Assembly: GCA_937944145.1 (NCBI GenBank)
Contig: CALDZK010000001.1
Location: 1-64,000 of the forward strand
Length of the DNA stretch: 64,000 bases
Origin: an uncultured Candidatus Altimarinota bacterium
GTDB lineage: Bacteria > Patescibacteriota > Gracilibacteria > BD1-5 > UBA6164
Direction: 5' to 3'
The notes under the pieces are model-generated. The model did not search any database and had not been told where the DNA came from. It worked only from the letters and a program-made list of their open reading frames with translations. The translations under genes and the position numbers were made by a program. Shown here one piece after another: positions 30,813-43,880 of this stretch. Every line of letters starts with the position of its first letter. Position 1 is the first letter of the stretch.

Positions 30813-31901
30813 CTAGGTATATTCTTCTAATTGTTCCTGAAAAGCATCTATCCCAAATCTCTGAGCTTGCTCTTCGCAGGCTTGTCGCATATCTAAGGCC
30901 ATATCTGGGGTAAGCGTAGTTACTGCATCTATGATATCTGATATTCGTATTTTTTTTGGAAGGAGATACCCTGTTTGTCCATCTATAATCGTTTCTTTGA
31001 GTCATCCATCATTGACTCAGATAACAGGTTTTCCTGCGGACATAGATTCAAGTGGACTCATTCAAAAATCCTCATCTATAGGTATATATAAAGTAGCGAT
31101 ACAGTTTCCTATATATTCTGTAAAGCCTTTATTTTCTGGAAGAGTTATAAAAGTAATATTTTTATATCATCTTGCTATATCAAAAACCTTAGCTCTTTGA
31201 GGATCATTTTCTCAATATATCACAACAAGTTTCTTTTCTGGCATTTGCATAAAAGCCTGAACTATCATATCTACCCTTTTTGCGTCAGAGAGACGAGCAA
31301 AACTCAGGTAATAATCTTGCTGGGAGAGAAACTGAAATACCTTACTGTCAACAGGTGGGTAAAGTATATAAGAATCTACTCAAAGAAAAGATTTGATACG
31401 ATCTGAGGTATTTTGAGAATTTGTAAGCACAAGATCCATACGAGATATATCTCTCTCATACATCTTTTTGAAAACAAAACAAAATACTTTGAAAATAGGT
31501 CTGAGAAAAAAAGGGACTTTTTGCAAATAAATATCATGTAGATCATAGATATACCTCGGAGGAGTATGACAATAATATATTTTCTTTGTACTTCTTTTAC
31601 AGTTCCTCACAGCACTGATACAATCACCACTAAATATAACTACATCATAGTTTTGTAAAACTTTTGTCTTATATGTAAAAGTAAGTTTCAGTTTGAAATG
31701 ACGAAGTCATTTTTTAAATATTTCAGTAGAAAGGGGAATCATCTTACCAGTGAATCACTCTGACCTCAGATCAAAACTCCCAGCACTAAAGAATGCTGAA
31801 GCTATATCTGACTGCAAGGCCTTTCCCATCATCATAATAAGACGTTCTCATCATCATTTATAGAGAAAGGTATCATGAAGTATAATTATTTTTTTTGACA
31901 C
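30813..31901 (-). CDS. Family 4-type (GT-B) glycosyltransferase
   Basis: A 362-residue protein. The N-terminal domain begins IIILHDTFLYKGGGERLIMMM, a donor-binding glycine motif with two TGA-Gly codons in the triple Gly. The C-terminal domain has VVIYGENDPQ, GFTEYIGNC and the E-x7-E signature [27 protein letters not shown]. Family 4 enzymes make surface polysaccharides. The start is GTG at 31901, because it follows an ideal AGGAGG eight bases upstream; no ATG fits better. It is convergent with the STAS gene. Confidence 0.9.
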
Positions 31902-31984
31902 GAGTATAACCTCCTAACAAAATACATTATTAGCCCACTTTTCGTAGTAATTATATAATGATATTTGTAGAAAGCAAAGAGGAT

Positions 31985-33208
31985 TTACTTTATAAGAGGA
32001 GTAACTATATCTTCAGAACATATGTTTATAGTCGATTGGTGACTTTCTTCTTTCTGAGCTCCAACTACAAGCATAGATACACAACCATTTGCAGTATTTA
32101 CTTCCGAAACCTGTTTGAGTATATCTCCCGGGTCTAGTTCTACTCTTTGTCCTTCAGATGTATCACCTACTACAGAACAGACTCCTCTAAAATTCACAGT
32201 ATAGTATGAGCCAATTGCTGTTTGAAAAGGTGTATCTACTGAAACTACCCTTGTTGGTGGAGTTGTTATTTTTGCTTCTTGACTTACTATTCCATCTGGT
32301 TTCTGTGGAATAATTGCTGGAGTATCATTATGTGTATCCGTCTGAGTATTTTCAGATGGTGTCTGTACTTCATTACCTCCTGAGACGTCTGTTTCAGTAA
32401 GGTATTTTTTTGAAACAAAACCTATTTTTCCTATATTCTTAGGATTTGAAGACGAAATTATTTCTATTTTGAAACATCCGTCCCTTTCCTCTCCTATTTG
32501 TCTCACTATATCACCTCTCATCATGTAGGCCAGTGCCTGGTTAAAAAACCTATTATTGAGTTTTAGTGAATGCGCCCCAACAGCATACTCTTTCCCTACA
32601 GCTGTCTCGAGATCAAGCCCTGGAAGATTACTACGAGAAACAGAACTATGCACAGATCTAAAACCATACTGAGATTCTATATCCTGAGTCTTTGTATTAT
32701 TTTTTGCGAGACCTGAGTCTGTAGTTTCTACTACAGTACTCACTGTTGTCTGATCTTTTTCATCAGTTGAAGCTTCACTATGGACCACTTCTGCGTCAGA
32801 GTCTTCTGGCATCTCATCTTTTTCCTCTGCAACTTCCTGCTCTGATTCTCCTGCTTTTTTATCAGTCTGGGTATCCTTTGCTTTTTTCTGATCATCTCAT
32901 CCCTTAAAGAAATCAAAAAATGTCTTCCTCTTCTTTTCTGGTTTATCAGCTACGAGACTCACTTCCTCACTTGATTCTTCTTCTATTGTTTCTTCAGCTT
33001 CAGATTCATCTGAGATCTTGTCGATCAGATTATTAAGCTGCTGTGTTTCACTAGTAGTTTCACTATCTAAAGCTCAACTAGACTGATCTAGTGCTCAACT
33101 AAGAGTTTGGTTTACAGGAGCATTTTGATTCGTAGAAATAATAAACAACATAAACAAAAAGAAGAACAAAAGGAGTATCCAACCAAGATTCTTAGATATG
33201 AAATTCAT
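31985..33208 (-). CDS. Membrane-anchored acidic protein with two SH3-like domains
   Basis: A 407-residue protein. An N-terminal helix (about 8-28, LGWILLLFFFLFMLFIIS) anchors it. A long acidic, Ser/Glu-rich linker (about 35-185) follows. Two SH3b-like modules are at about 190-265 (RFFNQALAYMMRGDIVRQIG..GKIGFVSKKYL) and 325-400 (FQTAIGSYYTVNFRGVCSVVG..VELDPGDILKQV). The domains probably sit outside the membrane and bind cell wall or protein ligands. It lies downstream of the shortened mutS on the same strand. Function beyond this is unknown. Confidence 0.75.
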
Positions 33209-33275
33209 AAAATAATAAATTACAATGTAAATATTGACAAATATACGAACTAACTTTATGATTTCAAACTTTTTT

Positions 33276-34646
33276 TTATTTTTCTGATAGTTTTTTGATT
33301 TCAGCAAGACAGTTAAGCGAATCTAGTGGGGTAAGAGTAGTTATATCAATACTTTCCAGATACATCTCTAACTCTGATTTCTGAGATACATCACTCTCTA
33401 CAAGTTCTGAGATACTCATCTGTTGTGCTGAAAGTGAAGAAATCTTATGACGTGATATCATCTGTTTTGCCTCAGATATAATTCATTTTTGTATTCATGC
33501 GATCTTTGCTACCTCGAGACCATAACTCTTTTTAATTCATCCAGGGATAATTTTTCTCAGAAAAACAAGATTTTGTTCATTTTCCCCAACAGCAACACTA
33601 TAATTTTCAGCCTTTTTTAATAAACTCGACTCATCAATAATCTCATGATAATGTGTAGCAAACAAGGTCTTTGAACCAAGGATATCATGAATATATCTCA
33701 GTATGCCCCAAGCCAAACTCATGCCATCATAGGTACTCGTTCCTCTCCCTATTTCATCAATAATTATAAAACTCTCTCTTGTAGCATTATTGAGTATATA
33801 AGAAACTTCTTCCATCTCTACCATAAAAGTAGATTTTCAGAGAAACAAATTATCATGAGCTCCTACTCGGGAAAATATCTTGTCTATAACTCAGATTTTT
33901 GCTGTATCTGCAGGAACAAAAGCTCCTAAATGAGCTAGAAGAATAATAAGAGCATTCTGTCTGAGAAATGTAGACTTTCCTCACATATTTGGTCAGGTGA
34001 TTATATGTACTTTAGAGTCTCTCCCGAGGGATACACTATTTTTTATAAAATCTTTTTCTATCTGCTCTATAACTGGATGTCTTCATCACTCTATAGATAT
34101 ACCTGCCCCAGAAACAAATTCTGGCCTATTATAGTTATTGATATACGCACCATAGGAAAATGATTGTATCACATCGATATAGGATATCTTTTGACTGGTA
34201 CTCTTCAGATCTAAGTAACGATCTAGAACCTTGCAACGAATATCTTGGAAAACTTTGTATTCCTCTTCAGACATATGATTTTGTGCTTCAAATAGACTTT
34301 TTTGAAAACTTTCAAGTTTCGTTGTCGTGTAACGAACCGCATTGACAAGAGTCTGCTTGTGAACAAAATCACCTGGGACTCCGGAAACAGATGACTTTGA
34401 TATTTCAATAAAGTATCACGATACATTTGTAAACTTAATTCTCAGTTTTGGTATCTCTGTAGTCCTTGAGAGTTCTGACTGATATTCTGAGAGCCAGTTA
34501 TGAGAATCTCGTATAGTTTGTCTATACGTGTCGATACTATCACTATAACCATCTGCGATAATATTTCACGATGTGATAGTGTTTTCTCCATCTTCTTTGA
34601 GAGATTTCTCCAAGAGAGTGATAAGATCTCGTACTTCTTGTAACAT
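33276..34646 (-). CDS. MutS-family ATPase lacking the mismatch-recognition domains
   Basis: A 456-residue protein. Residues 1-190 match the MutS core/lever (domain III) late part: GYFIEISKS and HKQTLVNAVRYTT. The ATPase domain has P-loop GPNMGGKST (about 218-226), ST(F)MVEM, Walker B IIIDEIGRGTSTYDG and the ATHYHE switch. The C-terminal helix-turn-helix region is present. A normal MutS is about 850 residues; domains I-II, with the FxE mismatch wedge, are absent, and nothing similar lies upstream. It may be a natural short MutS, or a truncated gene that begins at an internal ATG. No mutL is seen here. Confidence 0.85.
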
Positions 34647-34777
34647 GGTAATAAAAGATATATTAAAAAAAGTGTAGTTTTAATATTTTTTTTGTAAAGC
34701 AAATTTGATAAATAGTGTTTTTTTTGTAAGTTTTAGAGTGATACTTCACACTCAGTCCTTGACATCACTACACGTCC

Positions 34778-36421
34778 ATGATACATATAAAAAATAATGA
34801 TACTCTGATAGATATAATAGGAAAGATAGAAAATTCTCCTTCTGAAAGTATTATCCTAAAATTTCCTATAGGGCACAGTATACTCCACAACCATCTCTCT
34901 CTCAAACTCATAAAATCCAAAGCCAAAAACAAAAAAATCACAATAATTACCAGTGATATACTCTCAAGAAAAATAGGGAAAAAACTCGGGATCAATTATA
35001 CTATTATATCAAACACTGAGTTTATAGAACAAAAAAAACAAGACTTAGCAGAAGAAAATCTCGTAAAGTTAAACTTTTCTTTCAAGGAATATCTATTGTT
35101 TGAAATGAAAAAATACTATAGAGAAGTTAGTTCTCTGATCCAAAGGAATAAAAACATAAATCATATAAAAAGTTATTCACAAAAATATAAATCGTTCTCA
35201 AATGTAGGAATATTCGCCTGACTCTTACTAGTATCAATAGTTCTATTTATTGCTATATTCTATTTTGCTATAAATAAAACTATCATAACTATCACTCCTG
35301 AAATAGTAGTAAAAAAGAAAGCTAAAAACTTTATATTTCAAGAAATTAATGATTTCGATACACTAAGAGATGATAAAATAATAAATATATCTACATTAGA
35401 TAAAGAATTATTTCTCAGCGATACATACTCTACTACCTGAATACAAGAGTCTTCTGTAAAAAAGTCTCGTGGTAAAATAGAGATATCTAACCTTTCAAAA
35501 GAAGAAATAAAACTTCTCCCTGAAACACGTTTTGTAACGCAAGATGGTATTTTATTTGAAACTGAAAGTTGGATTATCCTCCCACCTGCGATAATAGACA
35601 ATTTTTGAGCTGTCACACCAGGGACTAAGCAAGTAGAAATCATTTCTCAGAATTATGACAATACTTGAAACTTTATAGGATCAAGTGGAAATATAGAAAA
35701 GGATACACTCCTAACGCTCCCATGACTCAATGACAACGGAAGTACTGTTTCAGCTATAGCTCTAGATGATTTCAAAGGTGGTTCAGACACCTACACAAGA
35801 GCTATCTCTGAACAAGACCTAGAAAGTTCTGTTCTAATCTTTGAACAAAAGATAAAAAACAGAGTCATAGAACAACTCAGATCAGAAGTACAAACTAGAA
35901 ATAAAGAGGAAAAAATCTCCCTAGATATAATTTCAATAGACAACATCATAGAATACTCTGACTTTGAGTTCTCTATACAAGACCAAGTAGAACTCTGAGA
36001 TATAGCAGAAAGCATTACTATAGAATGATCTATAAAGTGAAAGACTTATGTATATGACCAAGAAGAAGTTATCAATAAACTTAGAACTGTTATTCAAGAA
36101 AATATCTTAGAATGAGTAGAAAACATACTCCTAATAGATAGAGATTCTCTCAGAATATCATCTCTCATATATAGAAGAGAGGATCCCACAGAAGTAAAAG
36201 CAACCGTAGAAATAGATGTGCTCATATCTCATGATTTTCAAAATCAAGAAAATAGTTACCTCGAAAAACTCCGTAGCACCATAAGAGGTATCGAAAAAAG
36301 AGAAGCAACAAAACTCCTCTTAAACGACCCAAAGATTAGTAATGTTTCTATAGACATTCGTCCATTCTTTCTCAAACATATCTCAAACATTTCAGAAAAT
36401 ATTATATTTGAGGTAGAATAA
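34778..36421 (+). CDS. Baseplate J-like / large surface protein with one membrane helix
   Basis: A 547-residue protein. The N-terminal about 145 residues are cytoplasmic and include an ATP-grasp-unlike segment rich in K and I. A single membrane helix follows (VGIFAGLLLVSIVLFIAIFYFAI, about 142-166). The extracellular part has beta structure: LLPETRFVTQDGILFETES, VTPGTKQVEIISQ and GGSDTYTRAISEQDLE. That order matches the baseplate J / VgrG-adjacent 'gp47-like' proteins that I recall as frequent in Candidate Phyla Radiation genomes. The role is unknown, perhaps a surface or contact structure. It is divergent from the mutS-like gene. Confidence 0.6.
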
Positions 36422-36425
36422 TATC

Positions 36426-37391
36426 CTATATCCAATCAAAGCAAATATTCACTTTTTTGTCTTTTAAAATAGTTGAAAAGGTATCATAAAACCATTTTCT
36501 CACTTCTATATCCTGTCTATGGAACCCATCTTTTTCTTTATCCATATGGTACAGTATCTGCAATGATGATTGTTTTTTTTGCATCTTCTTATAATCATCA
36601 TCAGTATACAAGAGTCATCAAACAAATACAGAATAGATCTGTCGCATATCCAGAGAAGTTGTAATTTCTTCTAAAAACTCTCTATATACTGACTGGTAAT
36701 TCTCGATTCCTATAAGTGGCATAAAACGTATTCATACTTGCCATCCTGATCCTAAGAGTCTATTTATTGCCTGCAACCTAGCAGAAAGACTGGGAGTTCC
36801 CGACTCATATATCTGAGTAACAGACTCAGGACTCAAAGAAAAAGCTATCTCTACGTTATTCGTTGGAGTAAGCTTTAGGAGTCAGTCTATGTTTGTAGAT
36901 TTTGTACGTATCTCCATCTTTGCGTTTTCTAACTGGGAAAAAAACGGTATAAACTCTCGAGTGAAACCTGTAAGTGTATCTGTTGCGAGATTATCAGAAT
37001 AATCAGAACTATAAAACCATGTTACTCAATCAGTATTTTTCTCAGATAGTTTCTTATTTATTTCATTTTTAATACATTCAAAGTTTACAAAAAATACCTT
37101 TGTATCATTTTTAAATATTCATTGTAAGTAACAGTAGGAACAATCATACACACAGTTGAGACTATTTTTGAGAAAATATCACTTGCCAGAATACCCGTAA
37201 AAAATAGGAGCTTCTATAAGAGGTTCCCTCAGTCTGGCTATAATAATACTAGAAGAAATATTTCAAACTATGTTGGTATCAAAAATATTTTTGTAGTTAT
37301 CTATATATATCAGTTTAGCATCCTGAAACTTTTCTATAATAGAAAGTGTATAAGGATTATTTTCTTCAGTTTTTTCTACATATATAATCAT
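36426..37391 (-). CDS. Spore-photoproduct-lyase-like rad­ical SAM protein
   Basis: A 321-residue protein with the radical SAM cysteines in NCVYDCSYCYLQGIF (CxxxCxxC) at about residue 90. FYSSDYSDNLATD and MEIRTKSTN follow, both typical of the SPL family, as are the C-terminal GIRFMPLIGIENYQ and VFVGGLLYTDDDY. SPL repairs the thymine dimer photoproduct in spores; in non-spore-formers the substrate of these homologues is uncertain. The start is ATG 37391 because a TAA lies in frame about 60 bases upstream. It is convergent with the baseplate-like gene. Confidence 0.82.
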
Positions 37392-37522
37392 AAGATCTTT
37401 TTCAGGAGTCAGATATAGATTTTGTGTCTTTTGTGAAGTATAAATATTTTTTTACATTCACCAACCAAAACATATACTAAGAGTAAATATCATTAGAGTA
37501 TTAATATAATCTACTATAAAGA

Positions 37523-38095
37523 ATGGGAACAAACGACATAGCATGACTCTTACAAGATCTCATATCTACAGAGTCTATCAACAAAATAACAAAAGTAAGT
37601 GGAACAGACTCTAACACTACAAAGAAAATAATTTCCCAAGCACTTCCTGAACTCCTAAAATCAGTAGAAAAGCAAGCAGAGTCAGATAAGTGAAGAACAT
37701 GACTTCTTAGGGCTCTTGAAAACCATAGTGGAGAAGTATTTTCAAAAGACGTGTCTATCGACGCAACGGATGGAAGCAAAATACTCTGACACATAATGTG
37801 AAACTCAAAAAAACAAGAATTAGTAGAACAACTCACAAACTCACTCTGAACAAAAAAACAAGATACAGATGGAGTCATAAATAGTCTAGCCCCTCTCCTC
37901 ATGGGATTACTCTGAAAAGCGACAAAATCTGGAAATCTCGATATAGGAGACCTCTGAAAAATACTCTCTAACAGTGGATCCCTAAAATCAAACCTCCTTA
38001 CTTCAATGCTCGACAAAGACGGGGATGGAGATATCAAAGATGACTTACTCAATATGGGAGTAAACTATATAAAAAAATCTTTTTTCAAAAAGTAA
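37523..38095 (+). CDS. DUF937 (YidB-like) protein
   Basis: A 190-residue protein: GLLQDLISTESINKITKVSG at the N-terminus, FSKDVSIDATDGSKILGHIMG in the middle, and a Gly/Leu-rich C-terminal with DGDGDIKDDLLNMG. The last part resembles an EF-hand-like calcium loop. This pattern is DUF937, present in many bacteria, role unknown. TATAAT at 37505-37510 gives a -10 just upstream. The SulP gene follows. Confidence 0.82.
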
Positions 38096-38161
38096 TCAAA
38101 TATTTTTCGTATATCTACGGGAGATATGCTACACTAAAAGTATCTATAAAAAGACACGTGT

Positions 38162-39955
38162 ATGCAATCTCCTCGTTTTCTAGATATATATAAAAAAATA
38201 ATCCCTCCAACTACTACGTTAAAAAGGGATGTTTTTGCAGGTATGAGTGTATGATTCATACTGATACCACAGTCTATGGCATACGCTGGACTCGCTGGAC
38301 TTCCGGTACAAGTTGGTCTCTATACTGCATTTTTTCCAGTAATGATAGCTGCTATATTTGGATCAAGCAAGCAAATGTCTACAGGTCCTGTTACCATAGT
38401 ATCCCTGATGACAGCAACAGCGCTCTGACCCATAGCAGTATCTGGGAGCGAATGATATATACTCTATGCTTCCCTTCTAGCTATATTTATAGGTCTTTTT
38501 TATTTGATACTCGGGATACTAAAACTCGGAGTGATTGTTGATTTCTTGTCTCACCCTGTCATAGTTGGTTTTACCAACGCAGTAGCAATAGTAACTATTA
38601 CTTCTCAGGTAGGAAAAATCTTTTGAATAAGTGTTGATAAATCAGGGAGTTACATATATACCCTTATAGATATAATTCACAGAGTATTTACCCAAAGTCA
38701 TATCCCAACTCTCATAGTATGAGCAAGTTCTGTATTTTTACTCGTAGTTTTATGAAAATATACCCCTAAAATTCCAAGAGTCCTTGCCGTGTTAGTAATA
38801 TGTATTAGTGCTTCTTATTTTTTTGATTTTGCGTGAAACTACGGATGACAGATAGTAGGAAACATCCCTGCAAGTCTTCCTTTTTTCATAAATCCTCTGA
38901 TTGATCCTCTGACTTTTCAACTATCCTTTTGAGAAATACTTAAACTCATGACCTATGGTATGATTATAGGACTCATAGGTTTTACTGAGTCTATATCTGT
39001 AGCAAAGTTTGTATCCTATAAAACCAAACAAAGGGTTTCGGCAAACAAAGAACTCATAGGACAATGACTTGCAAATATGAGCTCTGGTTTTTTTGGAGGA
39101 TATGGGGTTGCTGGATCTTTTTCAAAAACAGCTGTCAACATGAGATCCTGAGCAAAAACGAGTTTTTCTTCTATTGTTACAGGACTCATGGTCTGAGCAA
39201 CGCTTTTGTTTTTGACCCCTATTTTGGAGTACATCCCAACAGCTACACTCGCAGCTATCATCATCGTAGCAGTCATCCATCTCGTTCGCTTTGCTCCTCT
39301 CGTAAAAGCCTGGAAAGTAGAAAAACATGACGGAGTAGTTGGTTTTGTGACGTTTTTTATGACACTGATCTTTGTTCCAAACATAGACTATGGAATCATG
39401 ATATGAGTACTTCTCTCAGTCATACTTTTCATATACAGGTCTATGAGACCAAAAGTAACAGAAGTATCTCTGTATAAAGATGGAAACTACAGAGATGTTG
39501 ATTTTTTTGGGCTCAAAACAAGTAAACATATCAGTGTCTATAGATTTGATGGAGCACTATACTTTGCCAATGCTTGATTTTTTGAAGAAAAAATACTCGA
39601 ATATATATCTCAAAAAAAGAAACTCCGTATCGTCATACTCGACATGGAATGGATAAATAATATAGATTCCTCAGGTGAAGAAACGCTCCACAATCTCGTA
39701 AACAGGCTTGATAACAATGGAATACACGTATATCTCACGGGAATACGCGCACGAGTACTCGAAAAGCTTCAAAAATCAGGTTTCGTAAAAAAATCTGGAG
39801 AAAAAAGAATATTTGGAAAGATATCTGATGTACTGGAAAAAATCAAGAAAAAACAAAATATAGACATAGTTCCCCTCACTGATTACAAAAGAGACAAGAA
39901 AAAATCTCCCGAACTCGAAAAGAAACTCATCAAGAAAATAGATAAAATGCTCTAA
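38162..39955 (+). CDS. SulP-family anion transporter with C-terminal STAS domain
   Basis: A 597-residue protein with about 10-12 membrane helices. The motif IPQSMAYAGLAGLPVQVGLYTAFFPVM is the SulP signature; SHPVIVGFTNAVA follows, and a STAS domain lies at about 455-555 (YRFDGALYFANAGFFEEKI, LDMEWINNIDSSGEETL). The last about 35 residues are Lys-rich. SulP proteins carry sulfate, bicarbonate or other anions. Length matches the family. Its stop codon overlaps by three bases with the stop of the convergent response regulator. Confidence 0.92.
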
Positions 39956-40662
39956 TTCTTTCGAAGTATATATCACTCCCCTCTAATGGTCTGTATCCAT
40001 TTTGACATCCCGTACTTTTCGAGAGATTGCTTGAGTCGGAGTATGTTGACTCTAGGGTTTCTCACGTAGTCCCCTCCTCTATCTCCCCAGATCTTTTGTA
40101 CCAAAAAACACGAAGACAACAAAGTCTCAGGATATGTCAAAAATAATCAAAGAAGATACTTTTCTGATTTACTCAACTCAACATATTGTCCTTCATAGAG
40201 AAATTCTCTGGTACTTACATTATACTCAAGTCCTGAGTATCAAATCTTTGAATTTTTCCTATAATGACAGGAAGAAACATAATCTAGAAACCATTTATTG
40301 ATACGTATTTCGAGTTCACGAAGTCGAAAAGGTTTTATAATATAATCACTCGCTCAAAAGCGAAATGCATTTTCTAGAGACTCACACTCAGAGAGACTAC
40401 TAATAATAACAATAGGTATATCCAGATCGAGCGAACGTATATACCTGAGTATATCAATCCCTGTCTTTTCATCACTACTAAGGTTTGTTGAGAGCATAAT
40501 ATCTGTAATAACTATATCATATGCTTCCAGACTTGGAACTTCGCTGAGATACTGATCATAAGAATGAACTACTCTTACTCTATTGGTAATAATATTTTTT
40601 TGAAATAGTTCAGATATTTGTGAAGCCAAGTATATGTTATCTTCTACTATGAGTATATTCAC
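39952..40662 (-). CDS. OmpR-family response regulator
   Basis: A 236-residue protein. The receiver domain has acidic residues EDN (about 7-9), phosphoacceptor Asp54 in ITDIM, and the conserved Lys in YIIKPF. The C-terminal winged helix is OmpR-like (YVELSKSEKYLLWLF, RLKQSLEKYG, IRGEGYILRKN). It starts with GTG 40662, seven bases after the stop of the histidine kinase, on the same strand. This is a normal two-component pair. It is convergent with sulP and shares its last bases. Confidence 0.92.
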
Positions 40663-40668
40663 ACTCGT

Positions 40669-42765
40669 TTACATTACTATACTAAATTTGGCTCATCAGA
40701 GGGTATTTGATACCGAAGGGATAATCCCTCCTCCATGAAGTTCAACTATTCTCTTACAGAGATAGAGTCCTATTCAGAGGCCTATAGAGTTTGATTCTCC
40801 TGTAGAGTACTTATCAAATATGTCTTCAATATCTATCCCTTCAAACCCTACACCATTATCCTCTATAGTAATTTCTATAGAATGCGTTTGACTCTTTTTT
40901 AGAGAAACGCTTATTTGTGGATTATTTTGATCCAAGAACTTTGACGCATTAGTCAGCAGATTGTTTATAACCTGTCAAAATTGTACTTGATCTATTTCTA
41001 TATTACCTACATGATCTAGATCTAGCTTTATATCTATAGAATCATGCTTTTTCTTGAATGATTCTACTAAATCAAGTAAAAAACTACGTATATCTGTAAA
41101 TTCTCTATAAAGTTCAATGCTATGGATATCATATTTTTCAGCTAAAAATATAGTTTTTGTGAGACTTGCAACACGAGACAATTCTTTATTCAGGATACTG
41201 ATATCTTCTGTGGCAAGATCTTTTTCTTCTCCAGACAATTTTTTGATGCTAGACTTCAGGGCATCTCCTACAAACATTGCATTTGTAATAGGATTTTTTA
41301 TTTCGTGAGATACAAAAGCTATAAATTCCTTTTGTCTATTAATGAGATTATTATACTCGATAGTCTTTTCATCAACCTTCTTATCGAGATTGATGTTGAG
41401 TTCGTGGATTTGAGAGTAGATAGATATATACTTGAGGTGTCATTGTATAAATCATGCGAAGTCTTTCAGTGCATCTATTTCTTCTGAAGAATAAAGGTCT
41501 CAAAATTTTTTTCTTCAAACACACAAGAATCAAACAATTTTTCAGGTATTATCATACAATGGGAAATATAAGCCTATATTTTGATCAATTTCTTCAAGAA
41601 TATTCTGTTTATGAAACTTATTTTTATTCTCCTCGATAAAAACCATATCATTTATAAATACATCGTTTCTTAAAGAAGAGATGAAAAATTTACAAAGCTC
41701 CTTCTTATTTGATATATAAAAATCTATATTAGAAAAGTCTATATTAAACTTGGTATTAAACGACCTTAACAAAAAATTGTTTAAAGATTTTCTAGTTGTT
41801 AAGAATGGTATTTTTTCCTTCAATGAATGAAGGTCACCTAAAAATTTATTAATAGACACATTAGACAACAGTTTACTAGAAAGGTACCTATAGATAAGCA
41901 GAAATAAAAATATTCAAAAGAAGAAATCGGTAGAATTTAATTGTGCAGAAAGTCACCAAAATAGAGCCATACTATTATGTACCGTAAAGATATAAGACTT
42001 TATAGTAATAATAATCCCTATACTCAAAGAAATAGAAATAAATAATACAACTAATTTTGCTATAGAAAATCAGAGATCAAAAAATTTATATCTGTAACTA
42101 GAATATAAGACCGAAGCTATAAACGGTAATGTATAAACAGGAGCAAATTGTTCGAAATATAAGTTAGATGAGTCTCCAGTAATAAAAGGTATAAATACTA
42201 AAAACGATAGTATAACACTAAGAAACACAGTATAGCCTGACACTATGTACTTTAACCTCTCTCTATTAACGTCATTAAGAGATCTAAGTTTGAAGAATGA
42301 TGTAATCAAAAAAGCTGGTATCAAAACAAAGTATAAAAAAACGATCAGTAAGTATAAGTCACCAAAAACTTCTACGTATGAATCTATCTTATTACTATAT
42401 TCAACATTCTCTACAATAAATCATGTAAAATTCGAAGTTAAAAAGAAAGTGAGGAAACACGCATATATTTGTAGTCTAGCATTTCTAGTTTTTTGCTTTG
42501 CTTTTCAAAAAAATAATACAAAAAATAGTATACTATAGAGTCATATCATAGAAAGTGAATACTGAAACCTATACATCATTAGGACTATTTTCTCTCCATA
42601 TGAAGAATCAAAAGAGATAAAATATAATCCAAACCACATAGACATGGTGACGGAAAATATGAGGTAAAATATGCCACTTGTGAGCTTATATTTTTTAAAC
42701 ACAAAAAAACTAGAAATAATGCTAGTTACAATAAAGATTATGGTTGAAATAAGATATATCGACAT
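40669..42765 (-). CDS. Membrane histidine kinase with multi-helix N-terminal sensor
   Basis: A 698-residue protein. The N-terminal about 270 residues have about eight membrane helices, in the manner of 7TM/16TM sensor kinases. A coiled segment then leads to the H box FVSHEIKNP (His near 487). The ATPase domain follows with N box INNLLTNASKF, G1 DNGVGFEG and G2 GLGIGLYLC. It should phosphorylate the response regulator right behind it. The frame needs about 20 TGA-Gly codons and is intact. The linker (about 280-480) carries no PAS or GAF motif I can identify. Confidence 0.9.
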
Positions 42766-42858
42766 GCATAGTTATTATCATTATTTCAGTTGATTATATT
42801 ACAAAGTATTCAGGTTCCAAATAGAAAAATTACTGTAAAGAGGGAAAGAAACCAGATT

Positions 42859-43722
42859 TTAAAGATTTTTAGAATACAAAAGTACGTCTTTGGTTGATAT
42901 TCTAAAATTATTTTTGTAGTCAGCAACCATGTTAGGATGAAGTATAACTTCTGTTGGATAGTTTTTATTTCTATTGATCAATGTATCGCATCAACCTCTA
43001 TCTTGAAAATCTATAGATTCTCATCACATAATTTTGAATATACAATAAGTACTACTTCATATTATAGACTCAAATATAGCTAGTTTATCATCATACTGTT
43101 GACCTAACTCATTAAAGAAGTTTTCCAGAAGAGCAAATACAGTTAATAGACTTTTATTTTTATCGTTTGTACCAATAGAAGAAAATGTAAGTAGTCTATC
43201 AGACCTATGTATTTGATACCTAGATTTTAGTTCGGTTAATATATCTTCAGTATAATGAAAATGTAATTCTTCTTCATATATCTCTTCTAAAGTAGCGATA
43301 TATCAATCCATAAATCCTATGATTTCATTACTTTGATTATAGGCAACAGATAAAAATGACTCTTCCTTATTATACCTATTCCCTATCAGAGGCTTATATA
43401 CTTTTGGATCATATATATGATACATCTCTGAACTTCAACACTCGCATACTAATTCATCAATAGGATTAAGGTCGTTTAATTTTAGATACTTTTCTATCTC
43501 CATAACTGTACTAATTCTAATATCTTGTGGGAGTTCCATAAGCCCTCTATCACCAAATACATCTTTCTTCGAAAAAACAGTATTACAAGATCAACATGAT
43601 ATATACTCTCATATTCACCTTGCCCACATATCCTGTTCTATTTCAAATATCTTGTCTAGAAGTGAATTTGTAAGCTCTTTTGTGGAAACAGACTGTACAG
43701 TATTAAGACTAGAAGTATACAT
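42859..43722 (-). CDS. Zinc-ribbon protein of unknown function upstream of the histidine kinase
   Basis: A 287-residue protein. Two pairs of Cys form zinc-ribbon knuckles: CGSCNTVF (about 44-52) and CECGSSEMY (about 93-101). A mixed alpha/beta domain spans about 120-287 with SVAYNQSNEIIGFMDGYIA, which recalls the acetyltransferase (GNAT) beta strands. The ATG is preferred because in-frame sequence upstream is noncoding. It reads toward the histidine kinase, with 93 bases between; it may be part of the same unit. Function unknown. Confidence 0.65.
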
Positions 43723-43829
43723 AATAGGTTTATCAAAAATAAACACAACTATGCCCTAAAAAAGTTACCAAAGTGTTACTCTAATATTAATTTTATATTA
43801 ATATCTAGACCTATTTTTATACACTACTC

Positions 43830-43857
43830 TTGAGAAATCTCAGATATATACTAGAAT
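43830..43857 (+). promoter_or_regulatory. Predicted promoter of the second response regulator
   Basis: TTGAGA (43830-43835), 16-base spacer, TAGAAT (43852-43857), 23 bases before the ATG. The palindrome GAGAAATCTC covers the -35 element. Confidence 0.5.
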
Positions 43858-43880
43858 ACAACAAAACTAACCAAAAACCC

